The notes under the pieces are model-generated. The model worked only from the letters and a program-made list of their open reading frames with translations, was not told the origin of the DNA and made no database searches. A stretch of 64,000 bases of DNA from Mycteria americana (Eukaryota > Chordata > Aves > Ciconiiformes > Ciconiidae). The position numbers and the translations under genes are program-made. This document shows, one piece after another, positions 24,101 through 36,069 of this stretch. Every line of letters begins with the position of its first letter. Position 1 is the stretch's first letter. The stretch lies in contig NC_134366.1 in assembly GCF_035582795.1 (NCBI RefSeq), forward strand, positions 152,939,519-153,003,518. Reading direction: 5' to 3'.

Positions 24101-27100
24101 TAAGTCTGAAGGCAAAAGATTCATTGGCTCAGCTGGATATCTAAAGGTATCATATTTATAGACCAGCTATTTTGGGAATGGAGCCTGTGTTCTTTTGCAT
24201 CACTTAAGGCAAAATATAACCTTGGCAAACAAAACCACTGGCAATATTTGCAGTTGCGTCATTCTCAAGTGAGTATTTAACATCAGAAAACATTAGGACA
24301 CTCATGATAAGCCACTGTTTTTACATAATCCTGTCAGTTATGGCTGTCCAGTGGCTGCGGTACAATATCTTGAACAGAAAATGTTCGCTATCACAAGTTA
24401 AAGCAGCATGGAGTAGGTAACTGGATTATGATATTGATGTCAAATTCTGGAATAAACTTAATAACAGTAATTGGGTGTCTAAATGTGATTTGAAACTAAG
24501 GTTTAATCAGAAGAGGGTTTTTTTCCCCAGGAATAAAAAGAATAAAAACAGGAATCTGGCTCAGTGATAATTCTTTAAATTATGGACAATGCGTAGTAAT
24601 TTGCTTCAAAAGACAAATACCTTTATGGGTTTTGTGCCTTATTCTGTGGAGAGTCTTTTACGTGAACTGCCCTAGACAGAGATTTTGGCTGAGCTGTGTA
24701 CAATGAAGAAAAGTCATAGTGAATTTTGGACAGAGTCAAAATTCAATTGGGTAGTCACGCTAAGGGATGCATTATGGTGGCAGACACGGAAAAATGTGGC
24801 AGAACAGATCAGAACCAAACGCTCAAAAAAAAATCCATTAAAAAAAGTTTTGTTAAAATGTTTGGTAGCCACAGACTTTATTCACAAGATAGGAAGAGCT
24901 GAAATAGTGTGCAGTGGGATGCTAAACTAACCAGTTAAGTCTTTCAGTGAGAGATATCTGAAGGAAGAAACTGCAGATCAGTCAGGTTCTCACTTTATCT
25001 GTCTGTCTTAATTCAACCCACTTTTCATATCATCAGAAGCGTAAGAGTTCAGCTGCCTTTAAGCTGTACTATCAGAAGCCAATGCCTTCACAGTTTTCCA
25101 AATTTTCTTGCAAAACTGCTGCTTCAGTGAATACTCTGCTGAAAATGTCCCTCTGGTTTGCTTGGCTTTGAGGATGCCAAAGTTCAGGTATCTTGGGCCA
25201 CGACGTAAAGCCGTGCCAAGTCCAAGAACAGGGCCTGCTTTATTCTGTGCAGCTACGTCTCTCTGAGTAACCAAGGGGAATACCAATGCTGAAAGCAGTT
25301 TTCCATCCATTGCTTCCTGACCTGCAGGTATGTTTAATGCATAGCTACAAAAGACTCCTAGCTTGTGGAGGGTGTTAGATTTCCCTGCTGGAGGCCAGCC
25401 ATGGAAAAGCAAGGCTTTCCACTTGAGTCATGTACTCACAGATACTAAACCAGCAACTTTTGCATGATTGCAAGTGAGCTAATAACACTTCTCAAGGCTT
25501 CCTTCTTATGGAGCAATACAATCATCTGAGGTCAGACTGGTTTTTACCACCTTTGTTTGTTGACTTTCTGACTTCAGGACACTTTATTCAGTTCTGACAG
25601 TTCTTCAGCAACATGTTTTTTAGCAGTGTCTCCAGGAGGCAGATGGCATCACCAGTGTCCAGACCTACATGTGCGTGACCTGACCACAGAATTTCACTGC
25701 TTTGAAGATTTGTTACCTGCAAAATATGGTAAATTCAGTATTAACTCCAAACTAACTGTTTAGACATCTTGGCCAATCTACTGTCTTAATGAAAACCGCA
25801 AAATTTTCTGGGTATTGTACAGAGTCACTGAGAAATTTCAGAGATCCTCTTGAAAGCTTTCTGAAAGTCAACACAATCTAGGTATGTTTGGTATGTGCCA
25901 TGTGCATTGGTCGTTCAGTGACAGTGCACAGCCTGAAAATAGGGTCAGCGTAAGATCAGGCTGCCAAAAGTAATCTGTTGTTCTTAAAGTACCTGAAGAT
26001 GCAGCAATGCTGCAAATCCAATTCAGTGTAAATATGTAGAAGAATTTCTGGAGAGGACTGATGCTATGTCAGTTTTACAGTCGCTAAAAGTGTCTTTCAT
26101 GTAGTTTTTTGAAGGTTGTTCTTCTACAGTGGACTCATTCTCTTGTGCTTAGTTCAACACTTAGACCATTGCTTTGTGTTCCTTTTTGCTGCCTTCTTTG
26201 AGCAGATCTGATCTGTTTTACCCTACACTGTGCCTTCCAGTTCTTCATTTTCAAGCTACTTTCAGCTTAATGCAAGATGATTTTCTCACAGTTACTGTCT
26301 TACTTGAATTATCCAAATTGATTTTTTTTTTTCAAGTGACAGGGCAGTTTCAGTATGCGGTGAAAGTCTCCTCTCCTCTTCAATTTGTTTTTTTGGATGG
26401 TAATAGTATTTCCTCATTTGTTTTTTATTCATTCATTCTAGCTATGATTAAAATCACCTGCAAGCTCTTTGTGGCTGGAAGACAATCCTCAGGAGCCCCC
26501 CTCTTGCTGCCTGCCGATGTGATTTGTCTTTTCTTCATAACCATTTATTCCCTTTTTCCATTTTTAATGGCATTTTGGCCTGAGCATTTGGGAGGTTCTG
26601 CTTTGCAGGTCCCTCTCTGATGATGCCACTCCGTAGTATTGCAGTGGCCCACCCCTCCTTTTTCTAGCCATTGAAAAATACCAGAAAATTCTTAGTTCTA
26701 CTAACATGTTTTACTAAAGATCCTCAAAATTTGTTTATGTGAAAGCTGAAAATGATGCCTGTCTCTGGAAAACTTGTTTTTTAAGAACTGACATTTAAAT
26801 TCCATACATTTGAGTGGTGATTTTCTTGCTTCTTCTGCAAGTATTTGCTTTAAATTTATTTTCACGGTGGCAGCACATATGTCGTACTCACTGTCAGCAC
26901 ATACAACTTACATGCCCAAACATTCAGAGGAACAAGCAAAAATTTCTGCAGGTTAAAACCTGGTGTGCCCGTGTTTTTGTGACAGCCAGTCGGATGTGAT
27001 TTTGTGGGCAGAAAAGCATGTTTTTGCCATCAATGGATGATTTAGTTATCAAAGTTGGATGAGCTCTTCATCGGTGCTGCTGTGTGAACAAATTCCAGGT

Positions 27101-27230
27101 ACCCGAGTCATGTTCGGTCCATGATTAGTTGTCCCTACTCTCCCATTCATGCGCAGCCATGTCAACGAGGGTGTGCTGCTGCTAATGAGGTTCTGTAAGA
27201 TGTTTTAGAAAGTGGTTTTGTATCGTGGTA
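21111..27230. other. Intergenic, nothing firmly recognised
   Basis: About 6 kb of mixed composition. The longest open frames (22,623-23,033 plus; 25,059-25,412 minus; 26,174-26,620 plus) have no family signature, no coding-like codon pattern and no convincing splice context, so I treat them as chance. A somewhat GC-richer segment at 25.1-25.7 kb could be an old, unidentified repeat. Confidence 0.6.
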
Positions 27231-27234
27231 GCAC

Positions 27235-27550
27235 TTGGAGGGTTTTCATCCTCACCTGCTACCTTGAACTGTGTAGCTGCTCCTTTGCCATTAATTGGTT
27301 CCTCGTCTGTCTCGCAGGGCTCTTTACATGGTGTCACTCACAATCAGTGCAACTCTCTCTTTCCCTCCAGCTGGGGAACCTGAGTAGTTCATGATTTTAT
27401 TATTGTTCTTCAATTTGATACAATCTGTTCCTGACCATCTGTACCCACTCATGCTGAGAATATCAATACTGTAATTTTCCATCTCCCTCATAACTTGAGC
27501 TGATTTTTCCAGCTTGCAGCATTGTATGTACATGCCAGAGTCTTATACAT
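27235..27550 (-). mobile_element. Degraded RTE-type LINE fragment (endonuclease domain)
   Basis: On the minus strand from about 27,530 down to 27,324 the translation contains AQVMREMENYSIDIL, S-x-x-R-W-S-G, N-Y-S-G and ERVALIVS. These are the ordered motifs of the N-terminal AP-endonuclease of RTE/BovB-like non-LTR retrotransposons (family pattern: [KL]-x-Q-V-x-x-E-M-x-x-Y-x-[IV]-D-[IV]-L-x-[IV]-S-E-x-R-W-x-G, then Y-S-G and V-A-L). The catalytic Glu of the S-E-x-R-W motif is Gly here, and a stop follows the VALIVS block. Beyond the stop, frame-shifted traces (A-T-Q-F-K, T-T-I-Q) suggest decay to about 27,235. RTE elements are scarce in birds, so this is either an old amniote relic or part of a lineage-specific invasion. 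The element is inactive. Confidence 0.7.
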
Positions 27551-29559
27551 AACATGGAGTGACTCTGGAGCAGCAGCTACTTCAAGGTTCGAGCTCCTTG
27601 CTCAGGCAGGATTGGACTGATGCTTGTTGCACAGAGTCATTTGGGACTATCCACTAATCCAAGGAACTGAGATGGAAATTGTCATGGAGACAAAGTGAAG
27701 ACTTAGCCAGTAATATTTTTAAAGAGGAAGGTGGTCAGCCTTGCATCCAGCTCCCACGCTTGAAGAATCGAGAGAGAAATTTCTGTCTGGCCTCTATCTT
27801 TGATGTACCCAGCCTTGGTAGACCTGTCGGGAGCTTACATAATCCTGCTGACATAACTCTTTGGATCGGAGTCTCCTAAGCAACCCAACACAGCAAGGTA
27901 GTAGTTTCAGAAATGGGGAAAAATGTGGGTTTGCTTCTGTGTGTGGGGTGTGTGTGCGCGCGCGTGTGTACTCCGCATAATTCTGGCAATTTGTATTCTA
28001 GTATACTCAGAATTAAGCAGGTTAATTTAGCTTTTCCTCTATTTGTTCATATCTAGCGCTTAGAGGATTTTCAAAATCCTATTCTCAGCCATCAGCTAAT
28101 TTCATTTACGTAGAAAATACTACAACTGTTATATGTTGTCTGGTGGACTATTTTGTTATTGGTTTTTCGAAGTGCTTTTTTCTTCACATAATGTCTTGAA
28201 GTAAAATGCTTCTAAATGGCATGTCATTAGAAATCTGATAAATTAGGTCCTTTCAGTATTTAACTAATCTTTCAGGTCCTGCAGACTCCTACATTTGTGT
28301 GTGTGTGTGAGAATGTGACGGAAAAGAAAGATGCATAATGGACTATAACAAGAGGTTTCAGTGATGTTATAAACCACAGGAGTGAACTTCAGATGGTTTA
28401 TGGTCAAGTTAACAGAAACTCAACAGAATTATATCTCTATAAATCAAAATTTGTCTGTTGCTTATTTGCTATATGTGGTTCTGACTCATGAATCTATGCC
28501 CTGTAGAAATTTCTATTCCTTCCTGAGTCATGCAAATGTTGCCTCCTATCACCCCAGATCTTGCTTTCTACAATGATTAGCCCTGTTGCACCCTACTCTG
28601 TTGTCATGTATTTTTTACTACATTTGGGGGAAAAAATAGTATTGATTTTTCTTCTTTTTCAAAAATAATATAGAATTCATTGTACCGAAATTGGAGAAGT
28701 ACAAGAGGCAATCAGTATATACATGATGTAGAACCAAATACGAAAAAAAGTTAATATAAACACAAACAAAATACTTAATGCTACTTCTTTCATGCTACCT
28801 TCATCCTGCTTCTGGAGGATGAAGGTCTGAATACAGCAAAACATCACTGATAAGCACACGTGGGCAGCATCAGATAAAAAGACCATATATTCCTCCCTGT
28901 GAAATGGTTTAGTCAGGCAGTGAACATGTTTATCTTTTCCTCTTTAAACTGTTCTGTGAAAGTATAAAGAAAAGCTGAGACACCTTTTGCATATGCTTCT
29001 CATCCTATGTACTGATACGGGGAAAAAACATGACATAAAGCAATGGAGTTAAACAGTTGCTGGATATGAAATCACGGACAGTAACAGTGTAGAGTTCAGG
29101 GCAATAGCAGATGAACGCATGAAAGCCTAAGATGTTACATGGGGTGGACAAAGTCACAGGAGGCAACTTTCTGACTAGAAATGGGGGACAGTTCCTTGTG
29201 AGAGAAGCAAGCAGCCATGTGTCCAACATGTCCTCGTTGTTTTCAGGATGTGAGTCAGCAGTGTCGTTGCTAGCTGGCCTGCAGTCATCTGCTACTACAG
29301 GTTAGATGCAGCTCTTCCATTTGTAAATCTTAGGCTGCATCTGCTGAAGGATAGCAGGAATTTAACTTTTTCTTCCGTAACAGAAAGGCTGAGGTGTTGA
29401 GCAATGGAACTGCTTTCAGTAATAGCCAGATAGGCAAAATCTGACTGCCTATTTTGAAATGAAGTTGTTGATGTTCTGCTGCAGACAATGCCCTAAATGA
29501 CATTTTTTTGTATTTAAGTTGTCTTTGAAGTCAGATCAAATGTCTCGTCTGTTGGTCCA
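27551..29559. other. Intergenic; includes Z-DNA-type tract
   Basis: No gene was recognised. 27,551-27,900 could be upstream sequence of the RTE fragment (it would be the 5' side on the minus strand), but no motif proves it. A 24-bp alternating purine-pyrimidine tract lies at 27,948-27,971 and short GT runs near 28,297. Confidence 0.6.
27948..27971. repeat. (GT)n(GC)n(GT)n alternating purine-pyrimidine tract
   Basis: Twenty-four bases alternate without a break between purine and pyrimidine, GT-type flanks around a central run of eight GC-alternating bases. This is the sequence class that most readily adopts left-handed Z-DNA under supercoiling. Confidence 0.85.
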
Positions 29560-30013
29560 TAAAGGGCAACAAAGCTGGTGAAAGGGCTGGAAGGAATGTC
29601 CTATGAGGAGTGGCTAAGGACTTTGAGCTTGTCTAGTTTGGAGAGAAGGAGGCTGAGGGGCGACCTCATTGCTCCCTACAGCTTCCTGAGGAGGGGATGT
29701 GGAGAGGGAGGTGCTGATCTCTTCTCCCTGGTATCCAGTGACAGGACGTGTGGGAACGGTTCCAAGCTGCGCCAGGGGAGGTTCAGACTGGACATTAGGA
29801 AGCATTTCTTTACCGAGATGGTGGTCAAAGACTGGAACAGGCTTCCTAGAGAGGTGGTCGATGCCTCAAGCTGGTCAGTGTTTAAGAGGCATTTGGACAA
29901 TACCCTTAATAACATGCTTTAACTTTTGGTCAGCCCTGAAGTGGTCAGGCAGTTGGACCGGATGATCATTGTAGGTCCCTTCCAACTGAAAATATTCTAT
30001 TCCATTCCATTCT
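29560..30013 (+). mobile_element. CR1 LINE, 3' fragment (CR1-Y-like 3' end)
   Basis: Sense-oriented 3' end of a chicken-repeat-1 LINE. The frame 29,578-29,922 encodes the conserved tail of the CR1 reverse-transcriptase [53 protein letters not shown]. It ends near the natural CR1 stop. The 3'UTR follows with GGTCAGGCAGTTGGACCGGA, TGTAGGTCCCTTCCAACTG and a terminal ATTCTATTCCATTCCATTCT array, the short-repeat end of CR1-Y-type subfamilies. It is 5'-truncated as usual for CR1 and has no poly(A). The tail of the frame is uninterrupted, indicating a comparatively young copy; the reverse-transcriptase core is absent. Confidence 0.92.
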
Positions 30014-33000
30014 ACCAAAGACATAGTTGGTAATGCTTGCAACCTGGAGACTGGATCCATGGTCTGTATAGTTAGGGAAAGCAAGGAAGGAAAACCCCTG
30101 GGTCACTGTGTAAATCATTATTTCCTTGGAGAAGGCAGGTTGCCAGTTTCATTAAAACTAGATGACCAGAAAAGTAACGAGTTTTTGAAGCTGATTTGTC
30201 AAATGTTGACTTGTCCTACACTCCTCTTGAGGCACAGTGATTTTTACATAAGTAGCAAGGCCTTATTTCCATATCTAATTCATTTTTCTATACCTTTTAC
30301 AACTGAGTTTTGGACACGGGTGTGTTACAGGCTACTCTTTATGGTTTTTGAACTGCTGACAGCCATTAATGCTTTTGAAAATGATGGTGAATGAGGGGTG
30401 AATACCTATGAAATCCATAATATCACCAACAAAATGCCAACAATTGTTATTGATAGTTTCTTGCTTGCAGTCCTCTGAAATAGTTGGCACTGGGGAGAAT
30501 ACACTCACAGAAAGGTGGCTGCAGCAGAACAGCTCATATACAAGACAAATATAGGGAAGAATGCATCCAGATAACTAGAGGAATTTATTTGGATATTTAT
30601 TGCTAACACATTGGTGGAAAATAAAAAATATTATCAGTCTAGCCACTGTTACAGAGAGAAATGCAACAGTAATGAGATGAGCACTGTAAGGACAGGACTG
30701 CATTACTGAAGCAACTATAAACCTGACCCTCAGTGCAGCTGGATACCTTCTTGCTTTTGCACATGCAACAGGTTTATTGCCCCCCTAAAATCATGTGTAG
30801 AACAAACTCAATCCACTGTGGCTGATGCTAGAAAGCTTCAATGCCTGTTCATTCTGCTCTTGGGAGAGCATGTACATTTGCTGTGGAAATCCTGCCTGTG
30901 CAAAAGCAGAGATGAGGCTGGGAAATCTTTCTGTGCAGGTGTATCCTGTTTGGGCTTTCTAGTACATCAACTTTGTAGCGCTTATCTGAATTGTAGTACG
31001 GTGGTTAATGAAATACAGGCTAAGCAGCAGTTTTAGCTCAGTGTTGTGTACTTTCTAGGTATTAGGGTAGTTACTGGTTCTGTTCTTTTCCTTTCCAACT
31101 CATAAAACCCCTGCTTTTGAAAGTGTCATCCACTAATTTTATAGTGGATGGTAGTCCCTTGTGTAAGAGACAAGGCAGGCTTTAACAGCTGATAGTCTAA
31201 AATAGTCTCACTAAGATTCCTTGCACACTGAGAGTGAAATAACTCCCTTTACATTCAAAGAAGGAAATTCACTACATTTTCTTTTTTGATATACCTCTTT
31301 GAAATGCAAGATGAAACGTCAAAAATTAGCTCATATTTTATTACCTCTTCTCTTCCATCCCTTCCTTCGCAAGACAATTCTTCATAGAGAATGCTTTTTT
31401 TTTCTGCCCACTATGAAAACAGATAATATGTCCAGGCTGCTGCTTCTTCCACCTCATTATCATCAGGAAAAGCTGGAAATAAAAGTAAAAATATAAAGTT
31501 ATCATCAGTTAATGTTTTAAGTATCTCTACTGTCTGTCAGCAATCCTAACATATGCTTTTCACGTCAATTTGTAAGATACTTTAGCCTAGGGAAGGTAAT
31601 AGTTGTACTCAAAGGTTGTATATTTTCTTAGACTAGTATTACTAATAAGAATGGCCAAGCTTTTCTGCATGTGAATCCCTTCTCAGAATGTTTTGATTTC
31701 CTACTTATTAGGAAATCATTATGAATGTAATTATATTAATGTAGCTAGTGAATGGATCTTGTTTTAATCACGCTTGTGCTTTTAAGGACGGCAGAATCCT
31801 GGTCTGGAGAGCAGAACACAAAGCAGGCATCATTGTGTTACCACGTGTTTGCTGACTCTCATTTGGCCTAATGCAATTTTTCCCTTAGCCTAGTAAAATG
31901 CCAAAGTTGATTAATGTTGATTAATACTGTTCTTCATAAACTTTTCTTGCTGCACAGTTTGATTTTATCCAAGGTATGTCAACTAGTATCACGGGGAGCT
32001 TCTTCAGGAAAACAGTACTAGAAAGTGTCAAATAAGTGCTAATGATCTCAATGCACAAGAAGGAAATTGTTTTCCAATTAGACTTTACCTTTTGTCATTC
32101 TAGTGCCTTCCATCTCTGGAGTATAAAATGAACTTTCACAAAATACTGGCTCCTTTCTTCAGGTACCAGAGCTAAAATTGTAATGAAAGACTGTTTGCTT
32201 GAATTAAAAAAAAAAAAAATTGCCTGTACCCTTATGCTTTTAGAAGCAGTTTAGCAGTGCTACCACTTTGGCCTTTACCTATTACTTCAATTAATTGAAC
32301 TTCCTGATTAATTTTCTGGTCACTTGGCAGATGTGAAACCTAGACAGGTAGATTTCTAGATAGAAAATACCATATGCTAAGCTTTAATTATCATCCCTTT
32401 CAGGCATGTTTTCATTATCAAAGCTGCTATATTCCAGGTCTGCGAGAACTAACCTTAGTTGAAAATCCAAACAGCTAAAGCCCAGCTGCCTTTTGATTTT
32501 GAGGAAAACGAGCAGTCAAACCAGTGTTTTCTTTCTCTCGCCAACAGAGAGGCCACAACTTAAACTGGGGGCAGTGAAAGAAGGACCTCAGTAATGGGCT
32601 GGTTTTGCATGGATGGACGTTACCTTCAGAACTTCCCGCTTATGTGATACTTTGGGAAAAGCTTAAACAGTTCTTCTCCAGCAATGCTCCTCTGCCTCCA
32701 AAACCCTCTCTCCTTATTTTTCTTCAAAGATCAATTTAACACCATCTTACGATAACGTCCATGAAAAATAGTCATCTTCCACTTATTTAGTGTTGCTACC
32801 TTTATCTTCCTGCTGTCTTCTCATTTCAACCTGCTGCATTTATCTGAGTTACCCACCCGCTGCATTTTGGCTATGGCTCTCTGAGCTTTCTGTGGCAACA
32901 GGCTGTAGTCCGTGCTATTTTTTCTATCAATATCTAGGGCACTAGACTCTTCATACATGACTAGGCTTTCTAGGCATCACTGTAAGAATAATAATAATTC

Positions 33001-34116
33001 AGGATATTATTACTACTTTTAATAATGAATAATGAATTGAGAGACAGAATCACATAGTAGACTCCATTAAAAAAAAAAAAGAGGGGGCAAACAATCATTT
33101 CTATCTTGTATAAAATCATGAGATTTGGGACACTTTCAAGCTGTCACTACAATAGGAGTGAATATATTCCAGAGATCTGGTACAGGATACTCTGTACCAA
33201 CCCTGAAGGACAATATTATGACTGAATGAAAAAGAAAAAAATCACATTAAGAATACTGGTGTTTCTTCTGAAGCAGCTTGAGTTTCAGAAATGTAGGAAG
33301 GGTCAGGGAAGAGGGATTAGAAAGCAGCAAACAGGGAAGGCCGTGCTGCATCCATACCTTACGGGAACACGTGATAATGTTCTAAGCACCTACTGTGCCA
33401 ATGTGAGCCCATGCTTTATGTGCTGAATAATGTCTATATACTCATTATTTTGGATTTTGAAACCCGTATAGTATCTGACAACTCTGAACAGTTAAAAAGA
33501 AACAAAAGTGCTGAAGCTGGGGACAATTTTTAATACCAATGAAGGTATTAAATACCAATGAATGGCCTGTGAGTGACCAATAAAAATACTCTTGTATGGT
33601 TTTGGTAGGATTCTTGAAAATTAGCTAGGCAGTTGCTACACTGTTGAAAACAAAATCCTGCACTTACTACTGTCAGGGCCTGTTAGAGTACAGGAATTAA
33701 CTTACTGCCCAGTTACTTACAAACAGTGGTGGTACAGGTCAAGATTCAAATAGAAATGTATAACCAAAGAACTCTCATTACGCAGGAATTTTTAGCTGCT
33801 TTCAAAAATTCCTCCTTTGAGTTTCAACTGACTAACTGAACAACAACCAAAATTGAATTGACAAATTCAGACAGAAAATATTGAGTAAGTTTAAGATCCT
33901 GTAAAGACTTTTACCTACACCTTTAATTCAGCATGTTATATGTCACACTTAGTTCAGTCAGAATATTTCAAACTGAGCATGTAAACAGAATTGCAGGAAT
34001 GAGACAAAGTTTTTAGAATTGATCATATTTACGAGCTTAGGAACTGTATGTCTGTGTATAATTGCTCTGGACAAAACATCCCAAGCCCTAGAAATCATGT
34101 TTATCAAGTATCCCGT
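30014..34116. other. Intergenic, nothing recognised
   Basis: AT-rich sequence between two CR1 copies. I saw no gene, RNA or further transposon that I could support; there are A-homopolymers near 32,206 and 33,069. Confidence 0.7.
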
Positions 34117-34520
34117 TCATAGAATCATAGAATAGTTTGGGTTGGAAGGGACCTGTAAAGGTCATCTAGTCCAAGCCCTCTGCCATGAGCAGGGACATCT
34201 TCAACTAGAGCAGGTTGCTCAGAGCCCCGTCCAACCTGACCTTGAATGTCACCAGGGATGGGGCATCTGCCACCTCTCTGGGCAACCTGCGCCAGTGTTT
34301 CACTACTCTCACTGTAAAAAATTTCTTCCTCGTATGTGGTCTAAATCTACCCTCTTTTAGTTTAAAACCATTACCCCTTGTCCTATCGCAACAGGCCCTG
34401 CTAAAAAGTCTGTCCCCATCTTTCTGATAAGCCCCCTTTAAGTATTAAAAGGCTGCAATAAGGTGTCCCCAGAGCCTTCTCTTCTCCAGGCTGAACAACC
34501 CCAACTCTCTCAGCCTTAAA
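34117..34520 (-). mobile_element. CR1 LINE, 3' fragment (minus strand)
   Basis: The segment begins with TCATAGAATCATAGAATAG, the reverse complement of the ATTCTATGATTCTATGA end of CR1, followed by TTGGGTTGGAAGGGACCT. It continues through the complement of the C-terminal reverse-transcriptase tail (CTCTCTGGGCAACCTG, TTTCTTCCTCGTATGTGGTC) to CTGAACAACCCCAACTCTC. The 3' end is therefore at 34,117 and the element reads leftward. Several stops interrupt the frame, so this copy is older than the one at 29.6 kb. The left-hand truncation point near 34,520 is approximate. Confidence 0.92.
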
Positions 34521-35819
34521 ACCAATCTGAGCCTTTCTTCAGTTTTCAGCCAGCTGTGCTTACAGAACACCTATGTGCCAGGGCCTCTCCCACACTGCAT
34601 TTCAAAATACAACCTGGTACCAGCTCCTTGGTCCACTGAGAGAAGGCAAATCAATCTCTCGCCATCTGAGCTGATTTAGGAGTGAGGCTGAAACTCCTCC
34701 ATACCCCCAGCAGCTACCATGATGCCCTTGGTGAGCCCCCACTCCTCTAATCCAAAAGGTTTTTGGTAATGGTACTTCCTGAGGAGAGAAAGGGTTTGGA
34801 AGTGGGTAGGATTAAGTTACACTCTTCAGCATGACTTAAGGACTTCCCACTTCTTCTGAGCCTGTGAAGATACTGATCACATGCGTGGAGAGGAGGAAAA
34901 AGTGGGGGCACTAGCTAAAAGACCACTGTTTTTCCATTTACTGCAGACAGATCACTTACACCAGTGAGATTGGGAGGGGCAATTTCATCGAGTATAGTTG
35001 ACACAGGGGTATGGGCAGTACTGTGTAAACGATGGATAACCCTCTTTTATGAGAAATGAGAGTAACAAATAAAGAAAACTAACTTTTACCCATAAATATC
35101 TAGCATTCTTCAAGTCACTTGTGGAGAAGTATCCAACTAAAAGAAATTTGCTTGGAGCAGAAAAAAATTGCATATAGAGTAAGCAAAATCTTCCTGAAAG
35201 AAACCAAATGAAAATGTAGGTGACATTATACAATATAATTAGCTTCCTCAATTTAGACAGGGGAAAGCTGGGAAAGATCCAAGACTGCACCAGTAAACCA
35301 GTCCATGATGGTTTGATAGCACTTAGTATAGGACCTGGGAATCACAAATTGTTGCAGTGTAAAGTTTTGTCCTTCCTCAACAGGAATTTGAAGAGTCCCT
35401 TGCAAAATGCCTCCAGGAAGAGTCCTACAGGATACATTTCTTGCTGGTTATACATCTGATTTGATCCATCGAGAGTCTGACTACTGGAGGTTTTGAACCA
35501 AGAACATGTTTTTCATTTTCTCCATTCACTGATCCATAACAGAATACTTTTAAAGTTCCTTTCATGTCAGCTACATAAAGATGTTTTCCAAGTGAATGTT
35601 TCAACTTGGGACAAAACTAATGGAAAGAATTAGTTACGCTGGATTTCTCCCTTATACAAAACATTATAAAGCAGATGCTAGTGTTACCTTTTCAGGAAAG
35701 AATTACACTTAGCATGCTTGAATGATGAATCTACCAACTCATTTACTCTTGTAGTTGCTATGAGGAAGGAAATAGGAGTAAGTATAATGAGACCCTTAGT
35801 GAAAGATGTTTTGTGGTGA
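34521..35819. other. Intergenic, nothing recognised
   Basis: No supported gene or repeat between the CR1 fragment and the TATA-box ORF. Confidence 0.65.
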
Positions 35820-35828
35820 TATATAAAA
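35820..35828 (+). promoter_or_regulatory. TATA box-like TATATAAAA
   Basis: A strong TATA match lies 82 bases upstream of the ATG of the small signal-peptide-like ORF at 35,902. That spacing leaves room for a start site about 30 bases downstream and a 5'UTR of about 50 bases. In AT-rich DNA such matches also occur by chance. Confidence 0.3.
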
Positions 35829-35901
35829 CCAGGTTACAATATCACTGTTTCCTTGGGAACCTCTCTTGTCTAACAGAACTGGAAAGGAACAGAAAAAAAA
35901 A

Positions 35902-36069
35902 ATGGGCATCAGAAAACTTGTATTAATAACCCTGCTGCTGTCAGTACATTTAGATGACTTAAGAGAAGCCAACAAAAGAAAGTATCACGTACCTTTGATA
36001 TATGACTGGAGTGAATTTTCAGTTGCAGATTATACAGTAGAAGAACAATTCCAGAACAGAAGAATGTAA
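35902..36069 (+). CDS. Unrecognised small ORF with signal-peptide-like N-terminus
   Basis: This 55-codon frame begins MGIRKLVLITLLLSVHL, a good signal-peptide shape (basic residues, then a hydrophobic core). A polar stretch follows, with REANKRKYHVPLIYDWSEF and SVADYTVEEQF, ending in a stop at 36,067. I do not recognise the family. A possible donor (AGAAT|GTAAAA, GT at 36,066-36,067) overlaps the stop, so this might be the first exon of a spliced secreted protein rather than a complete gene. A TATA box sits 82 bases upstream. The codon start is the only ATG of the frame near that promoter. Coding status is unproven; chance is a real alternative. Confidence 0.25.
   Translation: MGIRKLVLITLLLSVHLDDLREANKRKYHVPLIYDWSEFSVADYTVEEQFQNRRM

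Noticed and set aside
25059..25412. 117-codon minus-strand open frame of fairly natural composition
   Set aside because: No motif I recognise, no splice or promoter context and no poly(A) signal in a sensible place; could be an unidentified old repeat.
26174..26620. 148-codon hydrophobic plus-strand open frame suggesting membrane segments
   Set aside because: The hydrophobicity follows from T-rich DNA (Phe/Leu codons); no ordered helices, promoter or family match.
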